This document shows positions 23,604-33,570 of a DNA stretch of 64,000 nucleotides, piece after piece; the first letter of the stretch is position 1; each line of letters opens with the position of its first letter. The stretch covers positions 1 to 64,000 of the forward strand of contig NZ_ASJD01000004.1 in the NCBI RefSeq assembly GCF_000691165.1, in the 5' to 3' direction. Made by a program: the position numbers and the translations under genes. The notes under the pieces are model-generated. The model did no database searches and had not been told where the DNA came from. It was given only the letters and a program-made list of their open reading frames with translations. This DNA is from Bacillus safensis FO-36b. GTDB lineage: Bacteria; Bacillota; Bacilli; Bacillales; Bacillaceae.

Positions 23604-24290
23604 TTAAAAACCTAGCGGGTGGATGGAAGAAATCTCAGCAATCGCTAATTCGACTGGATTTCCCCCGCCTGCTGTACGAATGATCACAGTATCATCTTTT
23701 CGATCCATGATGATCCCTCGATATGTTTTACCATCAGCTTCAATCAGACAAAGAGCCCTTGGCATATTATGAGGCAGTCTTGTGAGAAAATCGACTTTTT
23801 CATCAATACTCATCTGACTTAAAGGCTTTTTCACTCGTTTTCTTCTTGGTTCTTCTTTTGTTTCATGAAAGACACCTTCTGGCTGGTTTCCCTCTTCTTC
23901 TTGAGGCTCTCGCTTTTGTATGATCTCTGGTTCTTGTGTGATCTCTTGTTCCTGCGCAGGCTCGGCTTCTTGTGTAGCCTCTTGTTCCTGTGCAGGCCCT
24001 GCTTCTTGTGGGATCTCTTGTTCTTCTGTAAACTCAGCTTCTTGTGTTATTTCTCGTTCATGTTGAAGTTTAGGCGGCTCGGCTTCTTTTTTATGCTCTA
24101 TTTCTTGAGCTGCAGGTTCCTCCTGCTTGCTTTCTTTGATCACATCTTTTGTATTGGGCTCACTTTCTGGCTGTTTTTCTGATTTCTTTCGCTTTCTCAC
24201 AATATTTTGCATGGCCGGCTTTGATTCTTGATAGCTCGGCTGAACAATATACATCAGCGGCTTTTGATTCTCATCACCTTTATTTGACAT
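23604..24290 (-). CDS. cotO: spore coat morphogenetic protein CotO, repeat-expanded
   Basis: 228 residues from ATG 24290 (GGGAGGG upstream). It begins MSNKGDENQKPLMYIVQPSYQE. Residues about 60-125 are a low-complexity Glu/Gln tract of repeated QEAEPAQEQEITQE-like units. The folded C-terminus has LSQMSIDEKVDFLTRLPHNMPRALCLIEADGKTYRGIIMDRKDDTVIIR. CotO (YjbX) controls outer coat assembly and recruits the crust in B. subtilis. Convergent with the cot genes it works with. Confidence 0.85.
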   Translation of the reverse strand: MSNKGDENQKPLMYIVQPSYQESKPAMQNIVRKRKKSEKQPESEPNTKDVIKESKQEEPAAQEIEHKKEAEPPKLQHEREITQEAEFTEEQEIPQEAGPAQEQEATQEAEPAQEQEITQEPEIIQKREPQEEEGNQPEGVFHETKEEPRRKRVKKPLSQMSIDEKVDFLTRLPHNMPRALCLIEADGKTYRGIIMDRKDDTVIIRTAGGGNPVELAIAEISSIHPLGF

Positions 24291-24355
24291 ACTAATCCCT
24301 CCCGAATGATTCATTCCTTATATATATGAACGGAGGCCTCAAATCAGAAGAAAAA

Positions 24356-24392
24356 TAAAAAAACAGCATACCCTTCATCGGTATGCTGCAAG
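24356..24392 (-). terminator. terminator of fabI
   Basis: CAGCATACC / GGTATGCTG with loop CTTCAT, followed by T-rich minus-strand sequence. Confidence 0.87.
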
Positions 24393-24404
24393 TCTTGTAT
24401 TCGT

Positions 24405-25181
24405 TTAGCGGGCAATGATATGGAAGCCAGAATCAACATGCAGATTCTCACCTGTCATGCCGCGAGATAGATCACTGAATAAGAATAGAGCTGTATCGCC
24501 AACTTCTTCAGGAGTTGTTGTACGGCGGAGCGGTGCACGCTCTTCAATATCCTTCAGAATGGTATTAAAGCCGCTGATGCCTTTTGCAGATAACGTACGA
24601 ATTGGACCAGCAGAAATACTGTTCACGCGGATGCCTTCTGCGCCTAAATCAGCTGCTAAATATTTCACACTTGCTTCAAGTGATGCTTTCGCTACACCCA
24701 TTACGTTGTAGTTTGATACAACACGCTCTCCGCCTAGGTATGTAAGCGTCACAATGCTTCCACCCTCTGTCATTAATGGACGTGCTGCTTTTGCTACAGC
24801 AGTTAATGAGTATGCACTAATATTGTGCGCCAAAAGGAAACCTTCACGGTTCGTGTTCAAGTATTCGCCAACAAGCTCTTCCTTGTTTGCAAATGCAATG
24901 GCATGTGCAACGCCATGAATGACTTGTACTTTTTCTTTAATTGCAGCGAAACATTTTTCGATTTCTTCGTCACTTGTCACGTCACATGGAAGAATAATTG
25001 AATCATCACGCTCAAGTGTGCTTGCCAGCTCTTTTACCGATTCAGCAAGACGATCTCCAACATAAGTAAAAATCAAACGAGCTCCAGCTTCATGAAGTGA
25101 GCGGGCAATTCCCCAAGCGATGCTTCGTTTATTGGCAACACCCATCACCACGATATTACGGCCTTCTAAAGAAAAGTTCAT
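24405..25181 (-). CDS. fabI: enoyl-[ACP] reductase (NADH)
   Basis: 258-residue short-chain dehydrogenase that performs the last step of fatty acid elongation and is the triclosan target. MGVANKRSIAWGIARSL is the cofactor loop; the catalytic pair is in NYNVMGVAKASLEA (Tyr-x6-Lys, about residues 157 and 164). C-terminus MTGENLHVDSGFHI. Monocistronic, with a FapR-like operator in front, so linked to membrane lipid control by malonyl-CoA. Confidence 0.96.
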   Translation of the reverse strand: MNFSLEGRNIVVMGVANKRSIAWGIARSLHEAGARLIFTYVGDRLAESVKELASTLERDDSIILPCDVTSDEEIEKCFAAIKEKVQVIHGVAHAIAFANKEELVGEYLNTNREGFLLAHNISAYSLTAVAKAARPLMTEGGSIVTLTYLGGERVVSNYNVMGVAKASLEASVKYLAADLGAEGIRVNSISAGPIRTLSAKGISGFNTILKDIEERAPLRRTTTPEEVGDTALFLFSDLSRGMTGENLHVDSGFHIIAR

Positions 25182-25216
25182 ATGTAATAAAGCCTCCTAT
25201 TTTTTCAAGACATAGT

Positions 25217-25235
25217 ATTAGTACCTGATCATAAT
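25217..25235. promoter_or_regulatory. FapR-like operator before fabI
   Basis: ATTAGTACCTGATCATAAT, 36 bases upstream of the fabI start. FapR operators in Bacillus contain TTAGTACCTGATACTAA-type sequence; the left half is exact and the right half has diverged. Regulation by FapR is inferred from this and from the known fabI regulon. Confidence 0.6.
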
Positions 25236-25292
25236 ATTATCACAGATCATAAGAGAATGACAATTTCCGCTGAAAGAAAGTTTCATTTTCAC

Positions 25293-25324
25293 GAAAAAAC
25301 CGCCCTCACAAGTGAAGACGGTTC
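25293..25324 (-). terminator. terminator of the thiamine operon
   Basis: AACCGTCTTCACT / AGTGAGGGCGGTT (imperfect) on the minus strand followed by TTTTTC; eight bases after the thiD stop. Confidence 0.85.
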
Positions 25325-25331
25325 GATTCGG

Positions 25332-26138
25332 TTATCGTTTGATTCTGTTTTGCTGATAAGCAAAGTGGTTCGTAGGCCCATGTCCAGATCCAATACGTAA
25401 AGGGAATTTAATGGCTTCATGGACAAAGGTTTCTGCTGTTTCAAAGGCTTCCTTCATCGAATATCCTTTCGCAATTTCAGCTGTTAATGCTGCTGCAAAC
25501 GTGCAGCCTGTACCATGTGTATGCGGTGTATCAATATGTTCATTTGTGACTTCAATAAAGCCTTTTCCATCATACAGCAGGTCTGAAATCATCCCATCAG
25601 ATGGACCATGGCCGCCTTTGATCACGACATGTTTCGTGCCAAGCTCATAAAGACGCTCCGCTGCCACATAGCGGTCCTCTTTCGTCTGAATACGTATGCC
25701 TGTTAGTACTTCTGCCTCAGGAAGATTCGGTGTTACAGCATAGCTGACAGGCAGCAAGTGTGTTTTCATCGCAGAGACCGCATCTTCATTTAATAAAGAG
25801 GCCCCTCCTTTTGCGATCATGACTGGATCTACAATCAGCTTCATTTCATATTGAACCGTTTTTTCAGCTACGATTTTAATCATGTCTGCACTCCACAGCA
25901 TCCCTGTTTTGACGGCATCTGGCGGTAAGTCTTCTGCCACTGCATCTATTTGACGCTCTAACGCCTCAATTGAAAGCGGGTATATCCCGTGAACACCTAG
26001 TGTGTTTTGCGCAGTAATTGCTGTGATCGCAGACATTCCGTACACACCGAGCTCCTGAAAAGTTTTCAAATCTGCCTGAATACCTGCTCCGCCGCCAGAA
26101 TCAGAACCCGCGATTGTGAATGCTTTTTTGATCGTCAT
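25332..26138 (-). CDS. thiD: hydroxymethylpyrimidine / phosphomethylpyrimidine kinase
   Basis: 268 residues from ATG 26138 (AGAGGTG upstream); the longer frame to 26294 overlaps thiF and is not real. AFTIAGSDSGGGAGIQADLKTFQELGVYG (substrate loop), DPVMIAKGGASLL, and HTHGTGCTFAAALTAEIA (anion hole and catalytic Asp region: DTPHTHGTGC). It phosphorylates HMP and HMP-P for thiamine synthesis. Last gene of the tenA-thiD operon. Confidence 0.94.
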   Translation of the reverse strand: MTIKKAFTIAGSDSGGGAGIQADLKTFQELGVYGMSAITAITAQNTLGVHGIYPLSIEALERQIDAVAEDLPPDAVKTGMLWSADMIKIVAEKTVQYEMKLIVDPVMIAKGGASLLNEDAVSAMKTHLLPVSYAVTPNLPEAEVLTGIRIQTKEDRYVAAERLYELGTKHVVIKGGHGPSDGMISDLLYDGKGFIEVTNEHIDTPHTHGTGCTFAAALTAEIAKGYSMKEAFETAETFVHEAIKFPLRIGSGHGPTNHFAYQQNRIKR

Positions 26139-26154
26139 TTCTTCACACCTCTCA

Positions 26155-27168
26155 TTAGCCAATCCATTGATGATAAATGGTTCTTGCTTTGGCAATATCA
26201 TTCGTACCATGAACAAGCGCTCTGCCATCTTTAAATAAGACAAGCTTAAACTCATCCTTTTGACACGAAAGCAAATATGGATTCTCAAGCACATCCATTC
26301 CTGCCCTCTTTAACCGAAGAGCTACTTCATGTAAAGGCGGCGGTGTTTCTGCTGCACTGCGGATTTGTACCGTATTGCGGCCGCATAGTACATCCGCCCT
26401 CGCTCTCTTGTCATATGAAAGAAATGGATACGTCTTCAGTCCACAGCTTGGACATTGCTTCTTCTTTAAAGACACGGCCGACCGAATGTCAGACCTTTCA
26501 TTTTTCCATAAATCGAAGGATTTTAATATTGGCGTCACTTGATGTCCTGTTAAATATTTAAGTGCATCTGCCACTTGATATGCGGCCACCTGCTGCACAA
26601 CTGGACTAATGATACCTGCTGTATCACATGTCATGCCTTGTGCGGGTAAATGTTCAAGCAGACAGTGTAAACACGGCGTCTCACCAGGGATCACAGTGAA
26701 TTGAATGCCGTAACTTGCTACACAGGCCCCATAAAGGAACGGAATTTGATGTTTGACAGCGGCATCATTTGCGATCATTCTCACCTCAAAATTATCCGCT
26801 GCATCGACAATGATTGAAGCCTCACTGACAAGTTCGTCAATATTGTGAGCAGTCACATCGATCACGATTCCTTTGATGTGCACGTCACTGTTTACTTGCT
26901 TGAGTCTTTTTTCAGCCGCCACAGCTTTTGGCAGCCGATCCTTCACGTCTTGCTCCGTGTAAAGCTGCTGACGCTGAAGGTTGCTCCATTCAATATAATC
27001 TCGGTCCAAAATGGTAACAGATCCAACGCCGGCACGAACGAGCATTTCAGCACTTGCGGTTCCAAGTGCCCCCGCTCCAATAATGACCGCCTTTGAGTCA
27101 TTTAGCCTCTTTTGACCCTCTGTTCCGATTGGCTGAAAAAGCTCCTGGCGTGAATAACGAGTGCTCAA
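26155..27168 (-). CDS. thiF: ThiS adenylyltransferase
   Basis: 337 residues, an E1-like enzyme that adenylates the C-terminal Gly of Thi[20 protein letters not shown] and the nucleotide loop [32 protein letters not shown], and zinc cysteines CLHCLLEH...CPSCG. It ends with an extra domain of about 90 residues ([15 protein letters not shown]...[13 protein letters not shown]), typical of Bacillus ThiF/MoeB. Overlaps thiG by four bases. Confidence 0.92.
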   Translation of the reverse strand: MSTRYSRQELFQPIGTEGQKRLNDSKAVIIGAGALGTASAEMLVRAGVGSVTILDRDYIEWSNLQRQQLYTEQDVKDRLPKAVAAEKRLKQVNSDVHIKGIVIDVTAHNIDELVSEASIIVDAADNFEVRMIANDAAVKHQIPFLYGACVASYGIQFTVIPGETPCLHCLLEHLPAQGMTCDTAGIISPVVQQVAAYQVADALKYLTGHQVTPILKSFDLWKNERSDIRSAVSLKKKQCPSCGLKTYPFLSYDKRARADVLCGRNTVQIRSAAETPPPLHEVALRLKRAGMDVLENPYLLSCQKDEFKLVLFKDGRALVHGTNDIAKARTIYHQWIG

Positions 27169-27932
27169 AATGACGGCATTCCTTCCTGTGGACTGCTCGC
27201 TGTCCCATAGTTTTTTAGCGGAATACGTCCTGCCTCATAGCCTAGTCTTCCTGATTCAATCGCGAGTTTCATTGCTTTTGCCATTTTCACAGGATCCTTT
27301 GCACCAGAGACAGCGGTATTTAGTAATACAGCGTCAGCTCCAAGCTCCATCGCATAAGCTGCATCCTTCGGAGAACCTACGCCAGCATCAATAATGACCG
27401 GCACCTTCGCCTGCTCGATTATAAATGAGAGGTTCAGAGGGTTTAACAGACCTTGGCCTGAACCAATCGGTGAAGCACCAGGCATGATGGCATGGACACC
27501 GAGTTCTTCTAATTTTCTTGCCAGCACCACATCATCAGATGTATATGGCAGCACGATAAATCCTTCTTCGAGCAGCATTTCAGATGCTTTTAATGTTTCA
27601 ACTGGATCTGGCAGAAGAGACCTTGAACAGCCAATGACTTCTACCTTGATCATGTCACAAAGCCCAGAAGCCTTTGCTAAACGGGCAATACGCACTGCCT
27701 CTTCTGCTGTACTTGCACCAGCTGTATTGGGAAGCAGCGTATATCTTGATAAATCAAGCTGCTCCAAAAAATTAGGCTGAGATGCTTCGAATATGTTCAT
27801 TCTTCTGACGGCAAAGGTTAAAATTTCGGCTTCCGATACGTTCACCGCTTCTTTTTGAACCTCAAATGATGGGTACTTTCCTGTTCCTAGTAATAGTCTT
27901 GATGTGAATGTTTTTCCGCCAATGTGCAGCAT
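27165..27932 (-). CDS. thiG: thiazole synthase
   Basis: 255-residue TIM barrel that builds the thiazole ring from deoxyxylulose phosphate, dehydroglycine and ThiS-thiocarboxylate. Active-site Lys in DMIKVEVIG (about residue 95); phosphate-binding [24 protein letters not shown] near the end. The catalytic partners ThiS (upstream) and ThiO (glycine oxidase, source of dehydroglycine in Bacillus) are encoded next to it. Confidence 0.95.
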   Translation of the reverse strand: MLHIGGKTFTSRLLLGTGKYPSFEVQKEAVNVSEAEILTFAVRRMNIFEASQPNFLEQLDLSRYTLLPNTAGASTAEEAVRIARLAKASGLCDMIKVEVIGCSRSLLPDPVETLKASEMLLEEGFIVLPYTSDDVVLARKLEELGVHAIMPGASPIGSGQGLLNPLNLSFIIEQAKVPVIIDAGVGSPKDAAYAMELGADAVLLNTAVSGAKDPVKMAKAMKLAIESGRLGYEAGRIPLKNYGTASSPQEGMPSF

Positions 27933-27936
27933 TGGA

Positions 27937-28140
27937 TCATCCTCCTCCTACGAAATGAACGATTTCAATCGTGTCATTTGGTTGAATTTCTACTTGTTGA
28001 AACGCTTCTTTATCAATGATTTCATGGTTCTTTTCAACGATCACCACACGGTTTTCAAGCTGATAGGCTGATAGCAGATCATAGATCGTTCCATTCTCTT
28101 GATCGAAATCAACGATTCTGCCATTCAATTGAATCTTCAT
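27937..28140 (-). CDS. thiS: sulfur carrier protein ThiS
   Basis: 67 residues from ATG 28140; the ATG overlaps the thiO stop (ATGA). Ubiquitin-like fold with [20 protein letters not shown] and IVHFVGGG at the end. The family ends in GG; here there are three Gly. The C-terminal glycine is adenylated by ThiF and turned into a thiocarboxylate. Confidence 0.93.
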   Translation of the reverse strand: MKIQLNGRIVDFDQENGTIYDLLSAYQLENRVVIVEKNHEIIDKEAFQQVEIQPNDTIEIVHFVGGG

Positions 28141-29249
28141 ACGAATAGTGCCTCCTTTCGTCCAATACGAAACGCATGAAGCCATTCCTCTTTGACCGGT
28201 TCGTCTAATATCAGGTCACGAATGATTTCTCCAGTAATCGGCGCTAGTAAAATACCGTTCCTGTAATGCCCTGCAGCAAAAAGAATACGCTTGTCTTCTG
28301 GATGTCTTCCGATATAAGGATGCCGATCGTTTGTCGCCGGACGAAGGCCTGCCCAGCACTCTTCAATCGGCATCTCCTTAATAGAAGGCATAAGCTGAGA
28401 CGCCTTTTGAATCACAGCTTCCATGCCGCCAAGCGTTGGAACAGCCTGCCACTCGTTTGGCTTCATTGTTGCGCCGATAACAAGCTTTCCGCTATCTCGC
28501 TGAACGATATAACAATGATCATGATAAATGGTGTGTGCGAGCGCCGGACCATTATTCCATACAGACACACATTCCCCTTTTACTGGATAAAGAGAATGAG
28601 ATAATCCGAGTTCTTCAAAAAAACGGCCAGACCATACACCACTTGCGACTGTCAGGTCATCACATGTGAATGTGCCCTTCGTTGTTCTGACAGTTAACGC
28701 TTCTTTGTCCCGCTTCACTTCGATCACAGGTGTACACTCTTTCACATCTGCCCCGTACCGGACAGCCGCCTGCCATAAAGCCCTGCATACAGCGTAAGGT
28801 TCCACATGCACATCCTCTTCAATCAAACCTGCTCCCAGCATGTGATCTGTAACTTGAGGCATGCATTTTTTTACGCTGCTTGCGTCAAGCCATTTAAATG
28901 TAGACAAATGCTGCATCTGGCAAAGGGCTTGTTTCTCTTCTTCTGTAAAGGCGACCTTCATGATACCGCCCGCTGAAGTTCGAATATCAATGCCTGATTC
29001 ATGAAGAAGATCGACTTTTAATTTTTCGTACAATGCCTGGCTTGCTCTGCCTGCCTGAAAGAAAACATCCTCATGACCCTCTCCTTCAGCATGTGCACCG
29101 AGCATCCCGGCAGCCGCACTTGTCGTTTGCTTCCCTATCTCATTCGCTTCAAATAAGACCACCTGTTTTCCTGCTTTTGCAAGGTGATAGGCGATGGAGA
29201 CCCCTATGATTCCACCACCAATGATTGCAACGTCATAATGCTTTTTCAT
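28137..29249 (-). CDS. thiO: glycine oxidase
   Basis: 370-residue FAD-dependent DAO-family oxidase (GoxB/ThiO) that oxidises glycine to the imine used by ThiG. FAD motif DVAIIGGGIIGVSIAYHLAKAGKQVVLFE at the N-terminus, TTSAAAGMLGAHAE, and CWAGLRPATNDRHPYIGRHP with GHYRNGILLAPITGE at the C-terminus. Ends four bases inside thiS and starts inside the tenI 3' end, so tightly coupled. Confidence 0.95.
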   Translation of the reverse strand: MKKHYDVAIIGGGIIGVSIAYHLAKAGKQVVLFEANEIGKQTTSAAAGMLGAHAEGEGHEDVFFQAGRASQALYEKLKVDLLHESGIDIRTSAGGIMKVAFTEEEKQALCQMQHLSTFKWLDASSVKKCMPQVTDHMLGAGLIEEDVHVEPYAVCRALWQAAVRYGADVKECTPVIEVKRDKEALTVRTTKGTFTCDDLTVASGVWSGRFFEELGLSHSLYPVKGECVSVWNNGPALAHTIYHDHCYIVQRDSGKLVIGATMKPNEWQAVPTLGGMEAVIQKASQLMPSIKEMPIEECWAGLRPATNDRHPYIGRHPEDKRILFAAGHYRNGILLAPITGEIIRDLILDEPVKEEWLHAFRIGRKEALFV

Positions 29250-29850
29250 AAGGATTCTCCTTTACCTTTTCAGAAAATGCTTGTGCCATCATACGCGGCT
29301 GATGATGAGCAAAAATCCCAGACATGACAGCAATTCCTTTCACATTTGCTTGTTTCAATTCTGGAACTCGTTCTGGGGTCACCCCGCCGATGGCCACCAC
29401 TGGAATCGTTAGTGCAGAAGTCAGTTCTTTCACAAGATGTACACCTCTTGCCTGAAGTCCTGGTTTACAAGAGGTGGCATATATGTGCCCAAACATGACA
29501 TACTCTGCTCCATTTTTCTCTGCTGCTTTCGCTTCTTCTATCGAATGGACAGATACTCCCGCATGAAGGTGAGGAAATTTTTTTCGCAGTTCTTTTGGCG
29601 AAAAGCTGTGACCCGGGAGATGCACCCTGTGAATATTGGTAAGCAGTGCAACGTCTACTCGGTCATTGATGACGAGCTTTTCTTTCGGCACACCTTCTAA
29701 AAGGAGATTCTTCACGAGATCAACAAGCTCACTTGCTGTTTTAGACCGTTCCCGAATATGAATAAAATCCACTTCAGACGCAATGGCTTTTATTTGTTTG
29801 ATCAGTTCATCCGCAGGAAGGGAATCATTTGTCACTGCGTGGAGTTCCAT
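29233..29850 (-). CDS. tenI: thiazole tautomerase TenI
   Basis: 205 residues from ATG 29850 (MELHAVTND, as in B. subtilis TenI). ThiE-like TIM barrel: DFIHIRERSKTASEL, VSVHSIEEAKAAEKNGAEYVMFGHIYATSCK, IPVVAIGGVTPERVPEL, IAVMSGIF. TenI aromatises the thiazole product rather than making thiamine phosphate; GHIYATSCK carries the catalytic His. Start overlaps the tenA 3' end by 26 bases. Confidence 0.93.
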   Translation of the reverse strand: MELHAVTNDSLPADELIKQIKAIASEVDFIHIRERSKTASELVDLVKNLLLEGVPKEKLVINDRVDVALLTNIHRVHLPGHSFSPKELRKKFPHLHAGVSVHSIEEAKAAEKNGAEYVMFGHIYATSCKPGLQARGVHLVKELTSALTIPVVAIGGVTPERVPELKQANVKGIAVMSGIFAHHQPRMMAQAFSEKVKENPYEKAL

Positions 29851-30535
29851 TTGCACCAACCCCATCTAAGCATGCTGTTTGCCACATTTCTTTTTGATAC
29901 GCCATCTCCCAGAAGTGATATTCATAATAGCTTGAAATCACAAAATTTTCTTTCATATTTGCCCGTACATGTTCTGGTGCTTTTTCCGCGAGTTCATCAA
30001 AGCGGTTCACCTGTTCGAAGACAAGTTCCTTAAACCAATCGCCTCCATATGTCAAAATCCATTCTTGATAAATCGGATGGTCAGGTGTTGTTTGTTTCAG
30101 CTTTTCACCTACCTCATAATAGAGCGAGTAACATGGTAATAACGCGGCTAAAATCTCTTCAAACCGTCCGCTTTTTACAGATCGGTACATATGAGAGGTA
30201 TACGCATAAGCAGTGGGGGAAGGCTTAAAGTTCTCAATGGCTTCATCAGAAATCTGCAGAAGCTCTGTAAATTTCCTATGCAGCGACAGCTCTGCTTCAT
30301 ACGTCCCCTGAGCATGATACGCCATTCTGCCCGTCGTATGTAAGTCCTCACTAATCGCCGCTCCATATGCCTGCACCTTTGCAAAATGAGTTAAATAATA
30401 CGAATCCTGCATCACGTAATAGGTGAAACGATCGAGTGAAAGTGTGCCATCTCCAATCCCTTTGACAAAAGGATGTGTAAAGCTTCCATTCCACCATGCT
30501 GCTGCAGCCTCTTTACATTCTGTTGAAAACGTCAT
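29825..30535 (-). CDS. tenA: aminopyrimidine aminohydrolase / thiaminase II
   Basis: 236 residues from ATG 30535 (CAGGAGGAG upstream), equal to the B. subtilis length. The all-helical TenA fold has the catalytic Cys in LLPCYSLYYEVG (about residue 135) and the acid in SYYEYHFWEMAY (about residue 205). It salvages HMP from degraded thiamine. First gene of the tenA-tenI-thiO-S-G-F-D operon, behind the TPP riboswitch. Confidence 0.94.
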   Translation of the reverse strand: MTFSTECKEAAAAWWNGSFTHPFVKGIGDGTLSLDRFTYYVMQDSYYLTHFAKVQAYGAAISEDLHTTGRMAYHAQGTYEAELSLHRKFTELLQISDEAIENFKPSPTAYAYTSHMYRSVKSGRFEEILAALLPCYSLYYEVGEKLKQTTPDHPIYQEWILTYGGDWFKELVFEQVNRFDELAEKAPEHVRANMKENFVISSYYEYHFWEMAYQKEMWQTACLDGVGANGTPRSDK

Positions 30536-30561
30536 TTTTCTCTCCTCCTGTTTTTCCATAT

Positions 30562-30718
30562 AAAAAAGCCACTTTCCGCGTGGAAAGTGGCTTGGAATTT
30601 GTAAAAAGCATAGTCAAAAACCGCACCACTTCCCTACGCAGGTATGAACCTGTTCAGGTAATGAGGGTCTAAAAGTGAACACTTTTATCTCAGCCCTTTT
30701 AAAGGACTCCCCTAGTGG
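30562..30718 (-). ncRNA. TPP riboswitch (THI element) with terminator
   Basis: On the minus strand: CCACTAGGGGAGTCC, GGGCTGAGA, GACCCTCATTACCTGAACAGGTTCATACCTGCGTAGGGAAGTGG (given here in pieces: ACCTGAACAGGTT, CCTGCGTAGGGA). This is the complete THI-box. The terminator AAGCCACTTTCC / GGAAAGTGGCTT with six T (30566-30592) shares the AGTGG closing arm. TPP binding turns off the tenA-thiD operon. Confidence 0.95.
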
Positions 30719-30782
30719 ATCAAATATATGATGTTGTACCTCTATCTTAATCAGGAATTGTTCATTGGTCAAGGGTTCATTG

Positions 30783-32624
30783 TCATTCTAATTGGGCTCT
30801 TAGTCCTGCCACATATTCCCGAGAGCCCGATACAAGCACACGGTCGCCGCTTCTGAGTGTCGTATCTCCATGCGGTACTAAGCTGTCTATCCCTCTAAAA
30901 ATGCGGACAAATACCAAATCACCGGTGAAAGGAAATTCTCTCAGCATGACATTATGATAACGATGATTGTTCATTTGAATTTGATACAAAGAAGAATCCT
31001 CATTTGTTAGCAATCGAATCGCATCAGGTGCTTCAATCAAAGCTCTTAGCACCGTTTTAGATGACAGGAAAGTAGAAAACGTATCAATGCCCGCTTCCTT
31101 CAATGTCAGCTCTGCCTCTGCTTTGTTGACACTTGCAATGACTTGTTTTGAACCTTCTTCTTTTGCAAATAAAGCAATTTCCTTATTTTTCGTCTCACTG
31201 CCTGTTGCGACGACTAGGACATCCTCTTGGCCGACGCCTGCCTTTCTCAGCGTCTCATCGTCGTATTGTTCAATTGATTCGACTTCAAAGATAGAGTCTG
31301 CCAGCAGTGCTTCTTTATTTTCTTGAAAAACATGCAAAATCCGAATGTCATATTCATCCTGATGTAAGTCAAGTGTGACAGGTAAGGTCAGCTGATTTGC
31401 TCCAATAAAGGTCACACGCTTCTTATGGATTGCCGCTTGTTCTTTTTTAAACAGCGCTTTAAACCAAACAGGTGTTAAAATACTCGTTAGCACAGCAACT
31501 AAAATCAGCGCCCCTGACATTTTATGATCAATGACACCGAGCCGCTCACCAATCGTCGCAGCTGCAATGACGAGAGATAGCGTTGAAGTTAATAAAAAGC
31601 CGGAGCCAATGACCTTTTTCATGTCATACCATTTTTTCAAATAAAGAATCGGGATGAGCTTACTCATAAGCAGCGCAATAAACAGCAGCGGAATCATGAT
31701 CATGATGTTTGGGTCCTTAAACAGTGCCCATATATTCAGATCTACTCCGACCATCACAAAAAAGATCGGGATTAAAAATCCATAGCCAAATGAGTCCAGC
31801 TGCTGAACGAGCTCTTTATTTGGTGAAAGAAGGGACACAAGCACGCCAGCTAAAAACGCCCCTAGAATATTTTCAGCCCCGAGTGATTCAGATAAGGCAA
31901 CTAAGACTATAATGAGAGTAAAGATTGCCCTTGTCCCAATTTGCACGGTCCCTTTAGACATCGACTGAAAAATTGACTTTGTCTTAAATACGCGGCCAAA
32001 TAAATAAAGAAGAATGCCTGCAGCAAATAATAAGAGCAGGAGCCACATGTTCCCTGTTCCATCTCCATAAATGGAGGAAAACACAGCAAGCAAAATCATC
32101 GTGACCAAATCGGCAATGACAGCTACAAGCAGAATGATTTGACCGATATTCGTCTGCATCAACTTTTCCTCTTTTAAAGTTGGAACCACTACGCCTAATG
32201 AGATAGTAGAGATAATGAGCGTCATTAAAAAGGCATTTTGGATAAACCCTGCGAGTACAAACGCATAGGACAGAATAAAAGAAATACAAAATACCCCAAG
32301 AAAAATAATGGTGGCAGCTTTAAATGTATTTGGTTCTTTTAAACCATTTGGAAGTTCTCGTGCTTTCTTCTTTGACTCAAAAGAAGAAAAATCTATTTCA
32401 AGCCCACTTAAAAACATCAGAAAAATAAAACCGAGCATGGATAATGTATCTAACCACGCATCATGTTCGACAACCAGTTGAAGACCGCTTTTCCCAATGA
32501 TGAGCCCCATGATGATTTCAGCTACAACGACCGGAATGGTCAGCTTAAATCGGTGCAATAAAATAGGGGTGAAAAAGGCGACAATGATAACGACAACGAG
32601 TGATGAAACAGATGTATGCTCCAT
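30783..32624 (-). CDS. yjbQ: KefB-type monovalent cation:proton antiporter (CPA2)
   Basis: 613 residues. The first about 390 form 12 or so membrane segments of the Na+/H+ exchanger domain (VVAEIIMGLIIGKSGL, GLEIDF, LGAFLAGVLVS). A TrkA-N/RCK nucleotide-binding domain follows (RVTFIGANQLTLPVTLDL ... DVLVVATGSETKNKEIALFA), then TrkA-C (FVRIFRGIDSLVPHGDTTLRSGDRVLVSG). It exchanges K+ or Na+ for H+ under cytoplasmic control. Corresponds to YjbQ of B. subtilis. Monocistronic; divergent from prpE. Confidence 0.88.
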   Translation of the reverse strand: MEHTSVSSLVVVIIVAFFTPILLHRFKLTIPVVVAEIIMGLIIGKSGLQLVVEHDAWLDTLSMLGFIFLMFLSGLEIDFSSFESKKKARELPNGLKEPNTFKAATIIFLGVFCISFILSYAFVLAGFIQNAFLMTLIISTISLGVVVPTLKEEKLMQTNIGQIILLVAVIADLVTMILLAVFSSIYGDGTGNMWLLLLLFAAGILLYLFGRVFKTKSIFQSMSKGTVQIGTRAIFTLIIVLVALSESLGAENILGAFLAGVLVSLLSPNKELVQQLDSFGYGFLIPIFFVMVGVDLNIWALFKDPNIMIMIPLLFIALLMSKLIPILYLKKWYDMKKVIGSGFLLTSTLSLVIAAATIGERLGVIDHKMSGALILVAVLTSILTPVWFKALFKKEQAAIHKKRVTFIGANQLTLPVTLDLHQDEYDIRILHVFQENKEALLADSIFEVESIEQYDDETLRKAGVGQEDVLVVATGSETKNKEIALFAKEEGSKQVIASVNKAEAELTLKEAGIDTFSTFLSSKTVLRALIEAPDAIRLLTNEDSSLYQIQMNNHRYHNVMLREFPFTGDLVFVRIFRGIDSLVPHGDTTLRSGDRVLVSGSREYVAGLRAQLE

Positions 32625-32786
32625 TGGCTAAAGCCTCCTAACATTCATGTTTAATTTTTTAAGTCTTACGTTAAAGCATTGATTCTAACAATTGCCCAAA
32701 TGAAATGAAAGCCATTCGTTATATTTTCTAAAATTCAAACTTCTTTATATCCGACGAATGGATGAAAAAAATCAGGAGGAAACCTT

Positions 32787-33530
32787 ATGAAATTCGATAT
32801 TATTGGCGATATCCACGGCTGCTACGAAGAGCTGCTTACCCTCATACACAAACTAGGATACGAACTCAAACATGGATTACCCGTCCATCCTGATAAGAGA
32901 ACGCTGGCCCTTGTTGGTGATCTAACAGATCGTGGACCTCAGTCAGTAGACGTCATGCGATTTGTCATTCATGCCTATTCACACGGCGCAATCCGCTATG
33001 TACCTGGCAACCATTGCTTTAAGCTTTACCGCTATTTAAAAGGAAATCCCGTCAAATTGCTTCATGGCATCGAAACCACAGTGAACGAAATAAAAAAACT
33101 GCCAATTCACGAACAAAACAAATTGTCACATGAATTTAAGCAGTTATTCGAGAAGGCTCCGCTTTATGATGTACTCATTCCTGATGAGCTGATCATTGCA
33201 CACGCAGCGATGAAGGAAAAGGATATTGGAAAAAAGCCGAATAAACAGATGCGGTCCTATCTATTATTTGGTGCCGTCACTGGAGAAACATGGCCAGATG
33301 GACGGCCTGTTCGGAAGGACTGGGCAAAGGAGTATCACGGAAAACCGTGGATTGTGTATGGCCATACACCAGTAAAAGAACCTCGGTTCGTTGGCAGAAC
33401 CGTCAATATTGACACAGGCTGCGTATTTGGCAACCAGCTGTCTGCCCTCACATACCCTGAGCTTAAAACAGTCTCTGTTCCTTCATCTATGCCTTATGAC
33501 GATTCAAGGTTTCAGCATTTCACATCATAA
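32787..33530 (+). CDS. prpE: bis(5'-nucleosyl)-tetraphosphatase PrpE
   Basis: 247 residues, a PPP-family metallophosphatase: [33 protein letters not shown], then WIVYGHTPV and NIDTGCVFG. PrpE hydrolyses Ap4A and also affects spore germination in B. subtilis. RBS AGGAGG before the ATG. Convergent with yjbO through a shared terminator. Confidence 0.92.
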   Translation: MKFDIIGDIHGCYEELLTLIHKLGYELKHGLPVHPDKRTLALVGDLTDRGPQSVDVMRFVIHAYSHGAIRYVPGNHCFKLYRYLKGNPVKLLHGIETTVNEIKKLPIHEQNKLSHEFKQLFEKAPLYDVLIPDELIIAHAAMKEKDIGKKPNKQMRSYLLFGAVTGETWPDGRPVRKDWAKEYHGKPWIVYGHTPVKEPRFVGRTVNIDTGCVFGNQLSALTYPELKTVSVPSSMPYDDSRFQHFTS

Positions 33531-33563
33531 AAAACCCGGCCCTGCGCTGCAGGTGACCGGGTT
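33528..33563. terminator. bidirectional terminator prpE/yjbO
   Basis: AAACCCGGCCC / ..GACCGGGTTT stem with a CTGCGCTGCAG inner hairpin; A/T tracts on both sides. Confidence 0.85.
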
Positions 33564-33570
33564 TCTCTAT

